Below the pieces are notes generated by a model. The model was not told where the DNA came from and did not search any database. It saw only the letters and a list, made by a program, of their open reading frames with translations. The position numbers and the translations under genes are program-made. From the NCBI GenBank assembly GCA_030562195.1, contig CM060200.1, positions 40,831,084-40,895,083 of the forward strand: a stretch of DNA of 64,000 nucleotides, in the 5' to 3' direction. Below, in pieces: positions 58,401 to 64,000 of the stretch. The DNA comes from Nipponacmea schrenckii (Eukaryota > Mollusca > Gastropoda > Lottiidae). Each line of letters starts with the position of its first letter. Position 1 is the stretch's first letter.

Positions 58401-60026
58401 CAAGGGTTAGCATCTATATTTCATTCAAGTTTTGTATTATAATGTGGATTTAAACAAGCCTCAACAGTGGCCATGGAACCATGGTTCATGTATATAATCA
58501 AAGGTTGCTTTAGGAACATGCAATAGGGGGTTTAAATACTGCTATTATATATATTGTCGAAACTGTTTAACAGATATACCGTTGTTGTATTTTCAGATAA
58601 AGAAATACAGACACGGGAAGGGCAGTATGTGACTAACGGAAGCTGGTCTATACCACGGACTGATGTAGCTAAATTTATGTTAAATTGTCTAGACACGGAT
58701 AAATGGGACAGGAAAAAAGTTGCGATCTCTTTGTGAAGTAACAAAAATAAAAAAAACAAAATGATGACGACTAGAGCTGTGAACATCACTGGGCATGGTA
58801 TTCTTCGACATTTTGTCCTATCGTTTTAAAGACTGTTTGTACTTGAGAACGTTTCTATAGCCTACTGTTCTCTCAGCCGCAAAGGCAAGGTGAACTTTCT
58901 TTTTTTTTTTGCTTTAAGTTGTAATGGTGACTTAATTGTTACATGTATGTGTGCTAGCTCTATGTTAGTGTCAATAAGATCATACTGACTCACTCAAGAG
59001 AAATGTTTAAGAAATAATTTTATCAGATTAAAAGAAAATAAATAATTTAATAAATCAATTTCAGCTATATTTATTTGGATCTTGGGAGAGTTACGAGTTT
59101 CGGCCTTTACAACATCCAGTTTGATTTTACTCTAATGTGCTTAAAATCAGCTTTCTAACTTATTGAAGATAAATACATATCTGAAAATATACCATTCTTA
59201 TATTGATGCAGACTGTTCATGCATTATTGTAATATATAGTTAACAGATAATTAAAAAGCCATTGATAGATCTGCAAAATTTCATGACTCATGGGGAATGG
59301 ATGTTGGGATCTTCGTCAATTATTGTGGGATTGGAAAATTCATATCCCAGGCCAAGATGATTCTCTGAGATAACTGTAAGGCTAATCGTGGGAAGTGGTT
59401 TTCCTCTGGCCTTGTTAGTCATATGGCCATCCTTGACATCCAGTAAGTTATAGAAGTAGACTAGAATGGAGTTGGTTTCTTTGATGGATTTTGATGAAAT
59501 TTGGTGTGAGTGGTTTTAATCACTCAAGGATGAACCCTATTGAAAATCAAACCAATCGAAAATATTTAATATGAGTTATTGCCCTTGTTTTTGGATTCTT
59601 TATGGACCCGATTTCTTGATGGATTTGACATAACTTGGTGTGAGTGATTGTTATAACCCAAGGATGAACCCTATTGAATATTGGCCTAGGTAACATAATA
59701 ATCTATAGCTTATTAACTGTGTAAAGTTTTATGTTCTAATTAAAGGTCTAATCTCCACAATTTCAGACAACTACAATCCTTGTCAAGCTTTCACGATCTT
59801 CATTTTACACCTAAGATACCCTTTTAATAACCATGACGTAACAGCTCGATTTTGTGAAAATGTTCCATTCGGGACAAACTTTCGCCTTTTTATTCAAAGT
59901 AGGTGATTATATAGCTGATTTGTAAGATAAATTTAAAATTGTTGTATTATGAAGGGGGTGGGCATATACTTGAACAAAGAAAATATTTGAATTATTTGCA
60001 TATCTGTTCATGCAACTAGTTCGTGC
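58401..60026. repeat. tandem duplication containing the terminal exon, unit 2
   Basis: Near-identical to 56725-58372, shorter by small deletions (for example near 59287). About 95% or more identical by eye, with a 1.68-kb offset. Confidence 0.93.
58597..58736 (+). CDS. duplicate terminal exon of the NmrA-like gene
   Basis: After the same acceptor (GTATTTTCAG) it reads DKEIQTREGQYVTNGSWSIP, then RTDVAKFMLNCLDTDKW and an end DRKKVAISL before TGA. Only the C-terminal residues differ from the upstream copy (DKKTVAISL). Same phase, so either exon could complete the transcript. It may serve as an alternative last exon or be an inert duplicate. Confidence 0.8.
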
Positions 60027-60600
60027 ATTGGGCTAAAATGAAAGATTCCAATTAGAATTTAAAGATGAAAGGGGGGTAACTCTTTTCTATAATTTATCGG
60101 GCCACAAATAAAATAGACAAACACTTGTTTTCCGCAGATCAAAAGGAGACCCAAAATGTTTGAAAGGTAAACTGTTATGCAAGTTACAAGTTAAAAAGTA
60201 TATGTCCACAATGTTTCATTCTTTCTAGTCAGACAAACTTAAGGTATCTGTTTTGTCAACTTATTCTTCATCCAGACGCGGTGCCTACATAGTAGACCTA
60301 AGCAGGACTTAACAAAGCATACTGCTATACATTATTCACCAAAATATCTATTCTGTTACCCTTTTTGGTGGAGTTGTTACCATTTTAACCAATAAAATTT
60401 GCTACTGTTTTGACATGTTACCGTTTTAACTGGATACCGCATTACTGATGGCCTAAGGAATCTAGTTTGGAATCTCTATTTAAGAAGATAGACCCTGGAC
60501 CAGGGCTGTTGATCTGTCATATATGCCAGTCACAGATTGTAATATCATAACAAAGTTAACTGGGTTTTTAAAATTTTTTTTTTTTAATGTTACAAGATAT
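60027..60600. other. spacer / 3' flank of RPL36
   Basis: No coding signal. It should contain the 3' UTR and polyadenylation site of the minus-strand RPL36; a T-rich tract at 60571-60585 lies just below the stop codon. Confidence 0.45.
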
Positions 60601-62306
60601 TTAAGAAGCTTCTTCCTCATGCTCGTGTTCATGTTCCTTGGCAGCCTTTCTGATGGCGTTTAGAATAGCCTGCATCTCTTCTCTCTTCTTCTTACCTCGG
60701 GTATGGGCACCAAGCTAAAAATAGACCATCAATAGTTAGTGATTGGAAATAAATTGGAGGTTTATGTTCTATGAACCTGCACCAACCATAGAGAATATCT
60801 TACAATTCTTTCTAGATATATAAAATATTACCACAAGTCGATAAAACTGCAAAACAGAATACTTTATTTGGTAATAAAAAGTTAATGAAAACAGGAAATA
60901 AATCATGAACCTCACCCTGACAAAAGATTTTAACGACAAGACGCTGATGCTTTTTCCATATCGGCTCAAAAATAAGTCATATTTGGATCATGATCCAACA
61001 CTAGCTCCCCTAAGATATAATTTATAGCTCCCTTTGATAGAAGCTCAAGCTAACAACTTTGTAACATTTCAATTCACCTAAAATCCTACCATCCTTATAA
61101 ATATAAACTTACTCGTTTTTTACAGAATTTCAAAGCTCTCTTTTCTCGACTAACTCTTAACAATTCTTGGCATCGTTTTTCATACGGCGATAAACCAACT
61201 ATTTCTCTGACTAAATCTCTCACAAATTTGTTTTTCTTTGTGTTTCGCTGAAAAAAAAATCATGATGAACTAACTAGATGAAATGAGATTTCGACGTCAC
61301 AGGGTCACGTGATACAAACAATTGCCTGCAAGTAAAAAATATGTTTTTCTTGTTTTAACACCCGGAAAAATCAAAGATTAAATTTTTGGAAACCAATAAC
61401 CAATTCATTAATCAGAGAAAAGGTCTATGCAATTGCAAGTGCTTAAAAAAACATATTCGAATGTCAATTTCGAACTTGACCAAGATGAATACTTCAATGA
61501 TCACACTCAATTTCATTCCAATCAGATGAAAACTGTTGTCTCTATCGTGTTCACAAGTCTATTTAGATGCAATCTGACTTAGTCAAGGCCAATAACTTAA
61601 AAAACGTTCACCCAAAAATCGTCACGATCAAACTTGTCCAAGATTCATCAATATAAATGAAACACCAAATTTCATTCAAATCAAATGGAAATTGTGATCT
61701 CTATTGCTTTCAAAAGCCAATTTTGAGGCGTTTTGGCTAAGTCAAGTGCAATAACTCAAAATCCAATCATCTAAAAATCGCCAATTTCGAACTTGTCTGA
61801 GATCTCATCAATATAAATGATCACAGCAAGTTTCATTCAAATCTGATGAAAACTGTAGTCTCTATCGCCTTCACAAGCCAATTGTGGACGGACGAACGGA
61901 CGGGGGTGAAAAATATATACAACCACATTATAATGTGCGCGTATAACAAAACTAAATAAGGTATCTATCACATGACCCTGAGAAGTCTAATTTTGGATGC
62001 ATACTTAATTTGAGATGGATATGCAATTGAAATTCTTGAAAAATAATTTGACGCAAGACCAGACAGAGGGCAATTATAGAAGGGTATGTTCGAGGCCTAT
62101 GAGACTAAATTGTCAATAATTGCAGATGAATACTTCAGATTATAGTTATGTTCCAAATTTCACCAGCACGGTGTTCACTGTTCAATTTACAAAACAAATA
62201 TACTTACGCCTTTCATACGATTGGCTTTATTCTTTTTAGGGTTATCTATTTTTGTAACTTTGTGGCCCTTTTTAATGCCAACGGCCATGTTATATTTGAT
62301 TGCCAT
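60601..62306 (-). CDS. RPL36: ribosomal protein L36 (eL36), 3 coding exons
   Basis: Exons 62306-62208, 61247-61113 and 60714-60601, all phase 0 with GT-AG borders, 115 residues. Sequence [20 protein letters not shown], then [40 protein letters not shown] and [18 protein letters not shown] is the 60S subunit protein eL36, a small basic protein of the cytosolic ribosome. It has about ten residues more than the usual ~105, because the C-terminus carries an unusual [11 protein letters not shown] tail after the normal RKAAK. The start ATG is preceded by ATATTTCAGATCACC, so an untranslated first exon probably lies upstream, as in many ribosomal protein genes; it was not located. The frame is intact and the gene is probably functional. 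Confidence 0.95.
60715..61112 (-). other. RPL36 intron 2
   Basis: Between coding exons 2 and 3; AT-rich, nothing else seen. Confidence 0.8.
61248..62207 (-). other. RPL36 intron 1 of the coding region
   Basis: Mostly filled by the hairpin-ended repeat at 61440-61930. Introns of ribosomal protein genes often hold snoRNAs, but I recognised none. Confidence 0.75.
61440..61930 (-). mobile_element. hairpin-ended composite repeat in RPL36 intron
   Basis: On the minus strand it starts with a hairpin CACATTATAATGTG next to a TATACGCGCAC end, then GTCCGTTCGTCCGTCC, then ~130-base units with GAAACTTGCTGTGATCATTT, AGTCTCTATCG-type phrases (AATCTGATGAAAACTGTAG on the plus strand) recurring three times. 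Same architecture as the elements at 9152 and 26660 but a different internal sequence. A fragment lies at 43391. Confidence 0.7.
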
Positions 62307-63254
62307 GGTGATCTGAAATATACATAAATGGAATAATCAATGTACCTGCTCAAAGTGAAATAGGCACTTTTGTATAGAGTCAAATGATCATAGCAACTGA
62401 AAGAAAATTATATTTATTTTATAAGGATATATATGTCTGATACACATGACATGTTGAGATTTACTGGAATTGGGCACTTTCCAGATCAGCTTAATGCAAT
62501 AACGAAGGATTTTAAGACGAAGATATGAAGTAGAACGTCTGGAATCGACTTGGTTGAGGTCCACTGCAAGAACATTCACATGTTTTGAGTCTACGTCAAG
62601 ACACTTTATAACAGATTTCATGCGTCTTAAGTTTCGTTTGACATGCATTTTAATAAAGAGATATGTTTCTTGATAAGAAATGTGTGGAAATGAATTAATT
62701 ACGATAATTAGTTAATTAGGATTACTTGGATTAATGGAAGTGATGGACACTTCTATCCTATTTCTATGATGGCTAAACGGAAAAGGAAATAACAATGTTA
62801 TGACTGTTTGAGCATGCGCGGTGGTTTACTAAAATTCATTATATTCTTAATTCTTGCGTAGAAAAAATAAATTCAAATTCAAAGATCTGCTATTTTAACT
62901 AACACTGAAATAAAAAAAATGTTAAATAATCAATGTGAAGTGAAAATGATATAAAATACAAAATTATTTTAATTGTATAATTGTTTCGTTTCGTTTTAAA
63001 TAATCTCCAGGATATATACAAATATGGCGGTAAATGTAATCAATTTTTGTAAACAAACAAGAAATAATTTTATTTAAGCATATCTTTCATCACAATGAAT
63101 ATTATGAATTGAAATAATTCTAGATGCACTTTCACCAGCAAGTGTTTTAGCTTTTTGATGATTCAGACTAATCATATGTCATGACACCGACACAATGAAT
63201 CCGCAACCCCTGCCCTCCTCCCTTTTTCAGTTATCATTTTCATTTCATTTGGTC
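62307..63254. other. upstream flank of RPL36
   Basis: Should contain the promoter. A pyrimidine run TTTCCTTTTCCG (minus strand, about 62780) could be a terminal oligopyrimidine start of transcription, but this is a guess. No gene seen. Confidence 0.35.
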
Positions 63255-63440
63255 TACTTCGTCTACTAGTCTTTCAGATGGAACAATAAGTTGAGTCCCT
63301 GAGTGCTACAGGCTGTGGACGTTATAGATCCCTCAACAAAAAAGAGTTGGCTCATTCCACACTGCATGGTATTACCAGTTTTTATTAGCCCATAAGGTGC
63401 AGAAAGAAGAGTAGGATGTAAAACTCCATTCATTTCATTT
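63255..63440 (+). mobile_element. tRNA-derived SINE, 3' part
   Basis: GAGTGCTACAGGCTGTGGAC, ATAGATCCCTCAAC, then CCCATAAGGTGCAGAAAGAA and GTAAAACTCCATTCATTTCA follow the full SINE at 40860-41221 to its tail. The polymerase III promoter half is missing. Confidence 0.75.
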
Positions 63441-64000
63441 TATTACCATAGTATTTAAGTTAACTTCCAGTAGGTTTTAGGTATGTTAAAGATCATGTTG
63501 ATCAATACTGTTTTCCATTGTATTAGAAATTTCAATGTATTTTATGATATGTTTATAGAAGGGTTAAATTGATTGAAACACCAGGTACAGTCATGTAGAT
63601 TTAGAAACAGACGGATAAAAGGTAGACTTCATAAATATGGATATATCTAGCAAAGTCAGCAAGGGGTAAGTACAATTTTGAATCAATTTCAAAACATATA
63701 ATAGGCCTAAGTCTATAAGTTGGTTTTCAAATCATTAGCTTTCAAATTTCATACCCTTGCATACCTTGGCTTCATGCCTTTGGTTGAGAAAAATGGTGAT
63801 GATAGGTATTTATTTTGGTCCAAAAGTGGGAATCTTGAAGTTTTTCCTCATTATTGTAGTAGACCATCATAGATAATCTGCCACATCAAGTCAATGCCAA
63901 GTTTAATTCTACCTGGTAAAAACAGTTACTCAAAAACAGAAATTGTTATCCTTGTAATAGCATGGATATTTCTTTGCATTTTATTTATCTGATTCTGCTT
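63441..64000. other. right edge, no gene confirmed
   Basis: An ATG at 63638 with nine codons (MDISSKVSK) before a GGTAAGT donor could be a first exon of a plus-strand gene beyond the window, but it is too short to support. Confidence 0.3.

Overview
The window is animal nuclear DNA, AT-rich and full of repeats. The genes are split by spliceosomal introns, and there are two 500-base assembly gaps (13720-14219 and 29462-29961). Penelope-like retroelements, DIRS/Ngaro-type retroelement remains, tRNA-derived SINEs, several terminal-inverted-repeat elements and very many minisatellites fit a lophotrochozoan. I think a mollusc is most likely, but that is inference from repeat style; no single sequence here proves it.

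Layout. 0.5-5.4 kb: head-to-tail array of a Penelope-like element on the minus strand, one intact 799-codon ORF between two truncated units. 7.5-9.0 kb: two minisatellites. 9.15-11.28 kb: composite repeat with a terminal hairpin, present again in expanded form at 26.66-29.3 kb. 12.3-13.7 kb: two exons of CCT3 (chaperonin TCP-1 gamma), bracketed by SINE copies and cut off by an assembly gap. 16.1-18.5 kb: two more minisatellites. 19.0 kb: a possible first exon of an unknown gene. 19.3-21.4 kb: THAP-like coding remnant inside a possible inverted-repeat element. 22.2-24.9 kb: minisatellites. 24.95-25.43 kb: MITE with TTAA ends. 30.0-33.6 kb: SGNH-hydrolase ORF and a broken gag/start-of-pol. 33.7-36.8 kb (minus): a complete three-exon gene for a 674-residue type II membrane protein of the STELLO/DUF288 glycosyltransferase-like family. 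37.3-48.9 kb: MITEs, a Penelope fragment, a SINE with perfect target duplications, and an unrecognised broken ORF. 49.2-58.7 kb: NmrA/flavin-reductase-like NAD(P)-binding gene with a 4.7-kb satellite in one intron, a hairpin insertion in one exon, an in-frame stop and a duplicated terminal exon. 60.6-62.3 kb (minus): complete RPL36 coding region in three exons.

The host genes look unrelated to one another (protein folding, Golgi glycosylation, redox metabolism, translation). What links the window is repeat dynamics: roughly a fifth of it is tandem repeat, and mobile elements lie inside or beside nearly every gene. The best points for follow-up are the animal STELLO homologue, the foldback element in the NmrA exon (which could behave as a new intron), the terminal-exon duplication, and the tandem Penelope array with an intact ORF.
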